A DNA stretch of 64,000 bases from Micromonospora sp. MW-13 (GTDB lineage Bacteria; Actinomycetota; Actinomycetes; Mycobacteriales; Micromonosporaceae): NCBI RefSeq assembly GCF_003434305.1, contig NZ_QKKX01000035.1:62001-126000 (forward strand), written 5' to 3'. Shown one piece after another: positions 42,095 to 49,408 of the stretch (positions are counted from its first letter, which is position 1; every line of letters starts with the position of its first letter). The position numbers were made by a program, and so were the translations under genes. The notes beneath the pieces are model-generated. The model ran no database searches and had not been told where the DNA came from. It saw nothing but the letters and a program-made list of their open reading frames with translations.

Positions 42095-42742
42095 GTGACC
42101 GCGCCCATCCCCAGCACCCTCCCGCCCTACGCCACCCTCCTCGGCTTCACCCGGTACGTCGACCGCACCGGGCCCACCAAGGCCAGCTTCGTCGGTGGCC
42201 TGCGCAAGCAGCGGGCCAGCCGGCACGGCTTCAACCCGCACGGGCAGTTCGTCAAGGCCCTCAAGGCCGATGTCGCGTTCCACACCGGCGGCACCCACCT
42301 GGCGCAGGTCGCCGACGTGGTCAAGCCGCGTTGGCGCCCGCTCTACCAGGCGCTCGTGCCGGGCGCGACGGCCTGGCTGCGCTCCCTCGGCGAGCCGACC
42401 GGCGTCGACCTGGCCCAGACCCGCGACGCCCTGGCCATGCTCGGCGACCTCCCCGTCAAGATCAACCCACAGTTCGGCATCCGGTACGCCGACGACGGCC
42501 GGGCCGAGGCCGTCCGCCTGCACTTCGACGAGGCCCCGCCCAGCGAGGAGGCGGCGCTGGCCACCCTGCACCTGATGGCCCGACACATGGACGCCGTCCT
42601 GCCGCACGCCGAGCCGGTGCTGGTCGACGTCCGCCGGGGCGAGGCGTACCGGATGCCGGACAGCGTCAAGCCCCAGCAGGTCGAGCAGTGGCTCGCCGGC
42701 GAGGCCGCCGCCTTCCGCGCAATCTGGTCCACCGCCGCCTAA
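42095..42742 (+). CDS. Conserved hypothetical protein (215 aa)
   Basis: GTG 42095 is preceded by GGGAGGA. The protein, MTAPIPSTLPPYATLLGFTRYVDRTGP, has Lys/Arg-rich segments (TKASFVGGLRKQRASRHG, HPHGQFVKALKAD) and a helical C-terminus ending WLAGEAAAFRAIW. I do not recognise a family. The upstream sequence has TAGAAT inside the partial palindrome TTAG-N10-CTAA (42050-42067), which may be its -10. The next downstream feature is a cluster of palindromes. Codon use is like its neighbours. Confidence 0.6.
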   Translation: MTAPIPSTLPPYATLLGFTRYVDRTGPTKASFVGGLRKQRASRHGFNPHGQFVKALKADVAFHTGGTHLAQVADVVKPRWRPLYQALVPGATAWLRSLGEPTGVDLAQTRDALAMLGDLPVKINPQFGIRYADDGRAEAVRLHFDEAPPSEEAALATLHLMARHMDAVLPHAEPVLVDVRRGEAYRMPDSVKPQQVEQWLAGEAAAFRAIWSTAA

Positions 42743-42745
42743 CTC

Positions 42746-42763
42746 GGAAGTAGACCTACTTCC
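42746..42763. repeat. 8-bp hairpin after hypothetical gene
   Basis: GGAAGTAG pairs perfectly with CTACTTCC across a 2-nt loop (42746-42753 with 42756-42763), immediately after the 215-aa gene. A 2-nt loop is short for a terminator but the position fits. Confidence 0.5.
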
Positions 42764-42775
42764 TTCCGATTAGGG

Positions 42776-42791
42776 CCGCTTCGCGAAGCGG
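42776..42791. repeat. 16-bp perfect palindrome
   Basis: CCGCTTCGCGAAGCGG is perfectly self-complementary. It follows the hairpin at 42746 and precedes a pyrimidine-rich run (about 42805-42845). Possible REP-type element. Confidence 0.5.
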
Positions 42792-42868
42792 AGTGGCAGC
42801 GACTAACCCTCTCCCCCCACCCCCTCCCCCCACGCCCCACGCCCCCGCCGGGTGGCGTGGCGCAAGTT

Positions 42869-42914
42869 CACGGAATGAGTGGCTATTCCTCGTGGAATAG
42901 CCACTCATTCCGTG
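42869..42914. repeat. 21-bp hairpin (related to 43913-43950) before the DUF559 gene
   Basis: A perfect 21-bp stem (42869-42889 with 42894-42914) encloses the loop TCGT. Its core GAGTGGCTATTCC is nearly identical to the hairpin beyond the DUF559 gene (GAGTGGCTGTTCC), and both are followed by CCGTG-xAAxTGCG. It lies 60-80 bp upstream of the gene's start. Confidence 0.8.
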
Positions 42915-42995
42915 TAAATGCGAGGGAGGAGGGCGGAGGGGAGGGGTTGTCCACAGGGGGTTTCGGAAGGTGGGTGGGTGCGTCAGGGTGGGAGG

Positions 42996-43895
42996 GTGGC
43001 TCGCATTCCTCGTCGGCCGGCCGAACTGGTCGGGCAGGTATTCTACGCCCGGGACGCGGTTCGTCGCGGCCTGCTGAGCAAAAACGACCTACGTAGCAGC
43101 GCGTGGCGGCAGGTTCTCCACAATGTCTATGCCGACGCCCGTATCGAGATAACGCACCTGACCCGGTGCAGGGCCGCGGCGTCGTGGCTCTTCCCACCCG
43201 GATGCGTCGTCGCGGGTAGATCGGCCGTCGCCGTACTCGGCGGGCCGACACCGGGGCCACACGAGCCGGTCGAGGTGCTGGTCCATCCGACCTCCCGTTT
43301 CGGTCCCCTCGCCGGCCTGCTCATCCATGTTGCCGGGTGGCGCGAGGGCGAGTCGCGGCTGATCGACGGAATGCGTGTCACCACGGGCATCCGCACCTGC
43401 TGGGACCTCGCCTGCTGGCTGGACACCGTCGAGGCAGTGGCGCTGATCGACGCGTTGCTGCACAACCGAGCCGTCCAGGCCGCCGACCTCACGACGTACC
43501 TGGCCCGGCGTCGGGGTCAGCGGGGTGCCCGGAAGTTCGCCGAGGCACTGAGCCTGGTCGACGCAGGCGCGGAGTCCCTGCCCGAGTCGCGGCTGCGAGT
43601 GCGACTCGTCCGCGCCGGGCTGCCCCGGCCGGTGACCCAACACGTGGTCACCCGGAACGGTCGATTCGTGGCGAGGGTCGACCTCGCCTGGCCGGACCTC
43701 AAGGTGGCCGTCGAGTACGACGGCCGCTGGCACCACGACCCGGATCAGTTCCACCGCGACCGGCAACGTCTGAACCAACTACTCGGTGACGGCTGGGTGG
43801 TCCTGCACGTGACGAGCAAACGGATGAGAGAGGATTTCGACGGTGTGCTGACGGAGATCCGTTCCGCCCTCCACTCCCGCCGCTCCGCCCGTTGA
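42996..43895 (+). CDS. AbiEi-type/DUF559 protein
   Basis: This 299-residue protein starts VARIPRRPAELVGQVFYARDAVRRGLLSKNDLRSSAWRQVLHNVYADA, an N-terminal segment common in actinobacterial type IV TA/AbiEi-type antitoxin homologues. It ends with DLAWPDLKVAVEYDGRWHHDPDQFHRDRQR and VLHVTSKRM, a DUF559 (endonuclease-like) part with the E-Y-D-G and Q/H nuclease-fold residues. GTG 42996 is close to its GGAG; GTG 42978 (six residues longer) has better spacing. It is flanked by two related long hairpins. Confidence 0.75.
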   Translation: MARIPRRPAELVGQVFYARDAVRRGLLSKNDLRSSAWRQVLHNVYADARIEITHLTRCRAAASWLFPPGCVVAGRSAVAVLGGPTPGPHEPVEVLVHPTSRFGPLAGLLIHVAGWREGESRLIDGMRVTTGIRTCWDLACWLDTVEAVALIDALLHNRAVQAADLTTYLARRRGQRGARKFAEALSLVDAGAESLPESRLRVRLVRAGLPRPVTQHVVTRNGRFVARVDLAWPDLKVAVEYDGRWHHDPDQFHRDRQRLNQLLGDGWVVLHVTSKRMREDFDGVLTEIRSALHSRRSAR

Positions 43896-43912
43896 CCTTC
43901 TGCATTTACAGA

Positions 43913-43950
43913 GAAAGAGTGGCTGTTCCAGGCGGAACAGCCACTCTTTC
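43913..43950. repeat. 17-bp hairpin (related to 42869-42914) after the DUF559 gene
   Basis: A perfect 17-bp stem (43913-43929 with 43934-43950) around AGGC lies 18 bp after the DUF559 stop. It shares the GAGTGGCTxTTCC core and flanking CCGTG with the hairpin before the gene. It may double as a terminator. Confidence 0.8.
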
Positions 43951-43998
43951 CGTGAATTTGCGCGCCGCCGCAGGTGGGAGGGGGTGGGGGTGGGCGGG

Positions 43999-44940
43999 TT
44001 AGGAGAGGTACTTGTCCAGGTCGTCGATGATCCTGTTGGCGGCGCCGACGCCGATGCCGGTCATCCAGACCTCGTCGGAGACCGGGTACGCCTTGCCGGC
44101 CTTGACCGCGGACAGGCCCTTCCAGAGGGTGCCGCCGGTGACGGTGCTCTGCTCGGCGGCGGCCTTCTCGCCGTACGCGGTCACGAAGATGACGTCGGCG
44201 TCGACCTCGTTGACCCGCTCGGGGCTGACCGCGTCGAAGCGCTTGTCCGCCTTGCCGGCGAGTTGCTGCCGCTCGGGGCGGCCCAGCCCGGTGTCACCGA
44301 CCACTATGCCGGAGAAGGAGTCCGGGCCGTAGACCCGGATCGCACCTGGCATGAAGCGCACGATGGAGATCTTCCGCTGGGCGGCGTCGCCGAGCTTCGC
44401 GCCGAAGTCCGCAGCCCGCTTCTCGTACGTGGTGAGCAGGTCACGGGCCTGCTGCTCCTTGCCGAGGGCCTTGCCGTCGAGGAGGAGGTTCTCCTTCCAG
44501 GTGATGCCCACCTGCTCGGTGAACACCGTGGGGGCGATGGCGGTCAACTCGTCGTAGAACTTCTCCTGGCGGAACTTGCTGCCCAGGATCAGGTCGGGCT
44601 TGAGGGCGTTGATCGCCTCCAGATCGGGCTCGGTGAGCACCCCGACAGCCTTGATCCCGGCGAGCTTCTCCTCGCCGAAGTAGGTCGGCCAGCCCTTCGC
44701 CTCACCGGCGGTGGCCGCGCCGACCGGTGTGACACCCAACGAGAGTGTGGTGTCGATCTTGTCCGTATCGAGGACGACGACCCGCTTGGGGTCGGCCGGC
44801 ACCTTGGTGGTGCCCATGGCGTGGGTGATCTCCCGGGTCTCCCCGGCGGCGGTGTCGGCGACGGGGTCGCTCTCTCCGCAGGCGGTGAGTCCGACGCCGA
44901 GGGCGACGGCCGCGGTGAGCACGGCGGCGAGACGACGCAT
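43999..44940 (-). CDS. Iron-siderophore ABC transporter, substrate-binding lipoprotein
   Basis: This 313-residue protein has a lipobox LTAC (Cys 21) and begins MRRLAAVLTAAVALG. AMGTTKVPADPKRVVVLDT, LGVTPVGAAT and PDLEAINALKPDLILGSKFR are typical of FepB/FhuD-type binding proteins. It captures ferric siderophores outside the cell. AAAGGAAAC precedes the ATG. It ends the operon that begins at 48085. Confidence 0.92.
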   Translation of the reverse strand: MRRLAAVLTAAVALGVGLTACGESDPVADTAAGETREITHAMGTTKVPADPKRVVVLDTDKIDTTLSLGVTPVGAATAGEAKGWPTYFGEEKLAGIKAVGVLTEPDLEAINALKPDLILGSKFRQEKFYDELTAIAPTVFTEQVGITWKENLLLDGKALGKEQQARDLLTTYEKRAADFGAKLGDAAQRKISIVRFMPGAIRVYGPDSFSGIVVGDTGLGRPERQQLAGKADKRFDAVSPERVNEVDADVIFVTAYGEKAAAEQSTVTGGTLWKGLSAVKAGKAYPVSDEVWMTGIGVGAANRIIDDLDKYLS

Positions 44941-44961
44941 CGATGTTTCCTTTCGAGGAGT

Positions 44962-45804
44962 TCAGCCGGCCAGCGGGCCGGCGGAGGAGGTGACGGAGGA
45001 GGCGGCCCGGGCGGGGGCGGCCAGGGAGACGCTGGTGAGGGCCGGCACGACCAGGGGCGCGCCGGTCACCGGGCAGGGCACGACGACGCAGTCGAGCCCG
45101 AAGACGTCGCGGACCAGCTCCGCGGTGAGGATCTCCCGGGGCGGGCCGGCGGCCACCACCCGGCCGGCGCGCATGGCGATCAGGTGGTCGGCGTACCGGG
45201 CGGCCTGGTTGAGGTCGTGCAGCACGGCGACCACGGTCCGGCCCCGTTCGACGCGCAGCCGGTGCAGCAGGTCCAGCACCTCCACCTGGTGGGCCAGGTC
45301 GAGGAAGGTGGTCGGCTCGTCCAGCAGCAGCGCCTCGGTGTCCTGGGCCAGGGTCATCGCGATCCAGACCCGCTGCCGTTGCCCGCCGGAGAGGGTGTCC
45401 ACCGGCCGGTCGGCGAGGCCGGACACGTCGGCGAGCGCCATGGCCTCGTCGACGGCGGCGCTGTCCCGCTCCGACCACTGCCGCCACCACCGCTGGTACG
45501 GCTGGCGGCCCCGGCCGACCAGGTCGGCGACCGTCACCCCTTCCGGCACCAGCGGGCTCTGCGGCAGGACACCGAGGCGCTGGGCGACCTCCCGGGTCGG
45601 CAGGTCCCGGATCGCGGTGCCGTCGAGCAGCACCGCGCCCTGGCGGGGAGTGAGCAGCCGGGCCATGGTGCGCAGCAGCGTCGACTTGCCGCAGGCGTTC
45701 GGTCCGACGACGACTGTGAAGGCATCGGCGGGCAGCGCGAGGTCGAGGCCGTCCAGGACGGTCCGCTCGTCGTAGCCGACGACCAGGTCGCGGGTGGAGA
45801 GCAT
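44962..45804 (-). CDS. Iron-siderophore ABC transporter ATPase
   Basis: This 280-residue ATPase has Walker A GPNACGKST, Q-loop PQSPLVPEGVTV, the signature LSGGQRQR, Walker B ALLLDEPTTFLD and the H-loop His. ATG 45804 is chosen because GAGGAG lies 6 bp before it; an upstream ATG at 45978 overlaps the permease stop (ATGA) and would add 58 Pro/Ala/Thr-rich residues. Both may be used. It powers the uptake system. Confidence 0.9.
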   Translation of the reverse strand: MLSTRDLVVGYDERTVLDGLDLALPADAFTVVVGPNACGKSTLLRTMARLLTPRQGAVLLDGTAIRDLPTREVAQRLGVLPQSPLVPEGVTVADLVGRGRQPYQRWWRQWSERDSAAVDEAMALADVSGLADRPVDTLSGGQRQRVWIAMTLAQDTEALLLDEPTTFLDLAHQVEVLDLLHRLRVERGRTVVAVLHDLNQAARYADHLIAMRAGRVVAAGPPREILTAELVRDVFGLDCVVVPCPVTGAPLVVPALTSVSLAAPARAASSVTSSAGPLAG

Positions 45805-45977
45805 CGCGGCTCCTCGGGTGGGGACGACGGGCGGGGAGGCGGCAACGTCGGGGGATCCGGCGGGCGGGGAGGCGGGGGTGCCGGCGGGGCCGGTGGTCCG
45901 GGGTACGGGGGCGGTGGCGGGCCGGGTGGACGGCGCCGGTGGGCCGGCGGGGTCGGGGGCGGGGCCGGGCGTGGGCA

Positions 45978-47042
45978 TCAGGACGCCCTCCGGCGTCCGC
46001 GCAGCAGCAGGAACATCAGGTACGGTCCGCCGATCGCGGCGGTCAGCACGCCCGCCGGTAGCTGGGTGGGGGCGAACAACCGCCGGCCGGCGAGGTCGGC
46101 GAGGACCAGCAGCAGCGCGCCGAGCAGGGCGGAGCAGAGCAGCGGGGGACGCTCGGCGCGGACCAGCCGGCGGGCCAGTTGGGGGGCGACCAGGGAGACG
46201 AAGTCGACGGCGCCGACCTGCGCGGTGACCATTGCGGCGGCGAGCACGCCGGTGCCGGCCAGCCCGATCCGGCGGGCCACCGGGCGGACGCCGATCCCGC
46301 GTGCGGTGTCGTCGTCCAGGGCGGTGCTGTTCAGCGCCCAGCCGGCCCAGAGCAGCACGGGCAGCAGCACCAGCAGGGTGACCGCGATCCACGTCGCCTC
46401 GGTCCATCCCTTGCCGGCGAGGGTCCCGATCAGCCAGATCTGGGCGCGCAGCCCGTCGATCGGGTCGGCGGTCATCATGACCACCTCGATCAGCGCCCGC
46501 AGCGCGAAGGCCACCGCGACCCCGGCGAGGACGAACCGCTGGGCGGCCAGCCCGTGCCGGGCGCCGAGGGCGAGCACCAGCGCCGCCGCGGCCAGTCCGC
46601 CGAGCAGCGCCGCCGGGGCGACCAGGACGGCGGCGGCCCCGCCGGTCAGGGCGATGGTGGCGGCCAGCCCGGCGCCCTGGGTGATGCCGATGACGTCCGG
46701 GCTGGCCAGCGGGTTGCGGGCCACGCTCTGGATCAGAGTGCCGGCGACGCCGAACGCCGCGCCGGCCACCGCCGCGAGCACGAGCCGGGGCAGCCGCAGG
46801 TCCAGCACCACCAGGTCGTACGGGGTGCCGGCGCCGGAGAGGGCGCGCAGCACGTCGGGCGTGGCGACGTACGGGGTGCCGAGGGAGAGGCTGAGCACCC
46901 CGGCGGCGGCGAGCAGCGCGGTCAGCGCGGCGGCGACCAGCACCGGTCGGCGGCGTACCGGCACCCGTAGCGGGCCGAGGCGCAGCAGGGACCGGCCGGG
47001 CGGGGCGGACCGGGGGCGGCCCCTGGTGGCGAGGGCGCTCAC
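45978..47042 (-). CDS. Iron-siderophore ABC transporter permease (FecD-like)
   Basis: This 354-residue protein has about 9-10 membrane helices with the FecCD pattern: RLPRLVLAAVAGAAFGVAGTLIQSVARNPLASPDVIGI and VSLVAPQLARRLVRAERPPLL. It pairs with the second permease; its GTG overlaps the preceding stop (GTGA). Confidence 0.92.
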   Translation of the reverse strand: MSALATRGRPRSAPPGRSLLRLGPLRVPVRRRPVLVAAALTALLAAAGVLSLSLGTPYVATPDVLRALSGAGTPYDLVVLDLRLPRLVLAAVAGAAFGVAGTLIQSVARNPLASPDVIGITQGAGLAATIALTGGAAAVLVAPAALLGGLAAAALVLALGARHGLAAQRFVLAGVAVAFALRALIEVVMMTADPIDGLRAQIWLIGTLAGKGWTEATWIAVTLLVLLPVLLWAGWALNSTALDDDTARGIGVRPVARRIGLAGTGVLAAAMVTAQVGAVDFVSLVAPQLARRLVRAERPPLLCSALLGALLLVLADLAGRRLFAPTQLPAGVLTAAIGGPYLMFLLLRGRRRAS

Positions 47043-48085
47043 GCGGTCACCACCCGGGCGCGGCGGACGAGGAAGGCCAGCAGCGGGGCGCCGATCAGCG
47101 CGGTGACCACCCCGGCGGGCACCTCGCCGGGCGGGGCGACGAGCCGGCCGACGACGTCGGCGCCGAGCAGCAGGGCGGGCCCGAGCAGGGCGGCGACGGC
47201 AAGGGTCCACCGGTGGTCCGCGCCGACCAGGGCCCGGGCCAGGTGCGGCACGGCGAGTCCGACGAACGCGATCGGCCCGGCCGCCGCCACGGCCGCCCCG
47301 GTGAGCAGCACCCCGGCCGCGCCGCCGCCGAGGCGGACCAGGCCGATGCGGTGGCCCAGCCCCCGGGCCACGTCGTCGCCGAGGGCGAGCGCGTCCAGGC
47401 CCCGGGCGACCAGGGCGGCGAGCACACCCCCGGCGAGGACGAGCGGCAGCACCTGGCCGGTGACGCCGACGTCTCGGCCGGTCAGCCCGCCGACCACCCA
47501 GAACCGGTACTCCTCGAAGGTGCGGGCGTCGATGCTGAGCAGCGCGTACACGGCGGCGCCGAGGCTGGCGTCGAGGGCGGCGCCGGTCAGCGCGAGGGTG
47601 ACCGGCGAGGCGCCCTCGCGGGTCCGGTTGGCGACCGCGAACACGGCCAGGCCGGCCAGGAGCGCCCCGGCGACGCCGAACCAGACGTACCCGGCGAGGC
47701 TGCCGACACCGAAGACGGCGATGGCCAGCACCACGCCGAACGACGCGCCGGCGCTGATGCCGAGGATGCGCGGCTCGGCGAGCGGGTTGCGGGTCAGCGC
47801 CTGGAACAGCACCCCGGCGACGGCGAGGGCGAGACCGACCACGACGCCCAGGGTGGTGCGCGGCATCCGTAGCTCGCGGACGATGGTGGTGGCGTCGCCG
47901 CCGTCGGGGGCGACCAGCGCGTGCCACACGTCACCCGGCGGGAGCGGTCGGCTGCCGAGGGCGAAGCTGGCGAGCACGGCGAGCGCCAGCACCACCGCCG
48001 CCGCCACGGTGACTGCGACGCGGCGGCCGGGGCCGCGGGCGGGCCGGTTGGCGGGCTGGATCGGCCGCGCGGCGACGGTGGACAC
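47039..48085 (-). CDS. Iron-siderophore ABC transporter permease (FecC-like)
   Basis: This 348-residue FecCD-type permease is first in the operon. RELRMPRTTLGVVVGLALAVAGVLFQALTRNPLAEPRILGI and VGLAVPHLARALVGADHRWTL are typical. GTG 48085 starts it, just 15 bp after the iron box. Operon order is permease, permease, ATPase, binding protein. Confidence 0.92.
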   Translation of the reverse strand: MSTVAARPIQPANRPARGPGRRVAVTVAAAVVLALAVLASFALGSRPLPPGDVWHALVAPDGGDATTIVRELRMPRTTLGVVVGLALAVAGVLFQALTRNPLAEPRILGISAGASFGVVLAIAVFGVGSLAGYVWFGVAGALLAGLAVFAVANRTREGASPVTLALTGAALDASLGAAVYALLSIDARTFEEYRFWVVGGLTGRDVGVTGQVLPLVLAGGVLAALVARGLDALALGDDVARGLGHRIGLVRLGGGAAGVLLTGAAVAAAGPIAFVGLAVPHLARALVGADHRWTLAVAALLGPALLLGADVVGRLVAPPGEVPAGVVTALIGAPLLAFLVRRARVVTA

Positions 48086-48472
48086 GAAGCTCCCTCGACT
48101 TAGGTACGCCTTACCTTAGCCGAGCTGCTCAGACCCGTCTAACCAGCGGGTATCGATCCGGGATCGCGTGCGCCGTGCAGCATTCCCGCGCCCAGGGCGG
48201 CGGCCCCGAGGGCCGCCACGCCGGCCGGGCCGAGCCCGGAGGAGCCCGCCGGTCGAACCGGGCCTTGATCCGGGTCCGGGATGCCGCGCGGGCGCAGCTC
48301 CCGCGATGAGCAGACCTCCCCTGGAGAGCACTGCCCTGCGCCTCCCCGCGTCGTCGTTGCGCGACCGAGGGCCAGCTAGAACAAGTTTCCGTTGGAGTGG
48401 CAAAAGGTGCAGTCTTCTCGTAAACCCTCGTTCGGGCGATGGCGGCACCATTCACCCCCCTACGCTGGTCGC
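48086..48472. other. 387-bp divergent spacer with the iron box
   Basis: Beyond the iron box (48100-48118) I see no gene. The segment 48180-48300 is very GC-rich and the last 110 bp are less so, probably carrying the promoter of the YCII gene. No other convincing palindrome is visible. Confidence 0.5.
48100..48118 (-). promoter_or_regulatory. Iron box (IdeR/DmdR-type) for the siderophore-uptake operon
   Basis: TTAGGTACGCCTTACCTTA matches the actinobacterial iron-box consensus at 15 of 19 positions on the reverse strand and lies 15 bp before the first permease's start. IdeR/DmdR with Fe2+ would repress the operon. Confidence 0.8.
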
Positions 48473-48832
48473 ATGGAATTCGACCAGCACACCGTCGTGC
48501 TCCTGGCCTGGCCCGAGGACGCGCCGGAGCTGCCCCGGGACGCGGCGGACCGGTTGCGCGACGCCCACCTGGCCCACCAGGCGGGGCTGGTGGAGCAGGG
48601 CCTCGTCCTGGCGGCCGGCCCCTTCCTCGACCCCGACGACGACCGGCTGCGCGGCTTCGCGGTGCTCGCGGTCGATCGGGCGGCGGCCCGCGAGCTGTAC
48701 GGCAACGACCCGGCGGTCCGGGCCGGCCGGCTCGTCGTGCGGGTGATGAGCTGGCTGGTGCCGCAGGGCAACGTCCGGTTCGGCGGCGTGCCGGTCCCCC
48801 GGTCGATGCTGGAGACGGCGGCGGGCGACTGA
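48473..48832 (+). CDS. YCII family protein
   Basis: This 119-residue protein, MEFDQHTVVLLAWPEDAPELPRDAADRLRDAHLAHQAGLVEQG, has the YCII pattern with a conserved His (LAHQAGLV) and LAAGPFLDPDDDRLRGFAVL. YCII folds are small alpha/beta proteins; some are dehydrochlorinases or muconolactone-isomerase-like, but the function here is unknown. Confidence 0.8.
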   Translation: MEFDQHTVVLLAWPEDAPELPRDAADRLRDAHLAHQAGLVEQGLVLAAGPFLDPDDDRLRGFAVLAVDRAAARELYGNDPAVRAGRLVVRVMSWLVPQGNVRFGGVPVPRSMLETAAGD

Positions 48833-48866
48833 GCCGATCCGGGCCGTGGGCGTCCCGCCGGGCCGG

Positions 48867-49310
48867 TCAGCCGGCGGCGCCCTCGCGGGGCGTCGGCACC
48901 CCGGCGCCCGCGTCGAGCTGGTGGTCGGCCCAGACGTACTGGGTGGGCAGCAGCTCGGCGACCGGCACGGCGCGCAGCGCGTCCGCCGGGCCGACGATGA
49001 CCCGGATCGACGGGAAGTAGTCCAGCAGCACCTGCCGGCACCGGCCGCACGGCGGGATGACGCCCCGCCCCCGGTCGCCCACCGCCACGATCGTCTCCAG
49101 CTCGCCCGCGCCCTGGGTGGCGGCAGCGCCGATCGCGACCACCTCGGCGCACGGCCCACCGGTGAAGTGGTAGACGTTCACGCCGGTGAAGACCCGGCCG
49201 TCGGCGGTGCGGGCGGCGGCGGCGACGGTGTGGTTCTCGCTGCGACAGCGCAGCTTGGCGACCGCCGTGGCGGCCTGTACCAGCGCCCGGTCGGTGTCTC
49301 GCATGGTCAT
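48867..49310 (-). CDS. Cytidine deaminase family protein
   Basis: This 147-residue protein carries the zinc site of cytidine deaminases: GGPCAEVVAIG (Cys and catalytic Glu) and VIPPCGRCRQVLLDYFP (two Cys). It ends in a short disordered tail. Similar sequences include blasticidin S deaminase-like proteins, so the substrate may be cytidine or a related nucleoside. Confidence 0.85.
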   Translation of the reverse strand: MTMRDTDRALVQAATAVAKLRCRSENHTVAAAARTADGRVFTGVNVYHFTGGPCAEVVAIGAAATQGAGELETIVAVGDRGRGVIPPCGRCRQVLLDYFPSIRVIVGPADALRAVPVAELLPTQYVWADHQLDAGAGVPTPREGAAG

Positions 49311-49408
49311 TCTCGGCGTCCCCGCGGTCGGTGTCGGTCGGCGGTCAACTCTAGACGGCGATAACCGGGGGGCGGTCGGCACTCGGGCTGCCTATCCTTG
49401 GCGACGAC

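Noticed and set aside
42869..42914. tRNA or structured RNA gene
   Set aside because: It is a single simple hairpin with no cloverleaf arms; no tRNA consensus (GGTTCGA-type T-arm) is near.
45978..47927. A reverse-strand Arg-rich open frame across the two siderophore permeases, longer than the downstream permease alone
   Set aside because: Only its 45978-47042 part, the downstream permease, is real. The remainder is an upstream extension read out of frame through the other permease gene.
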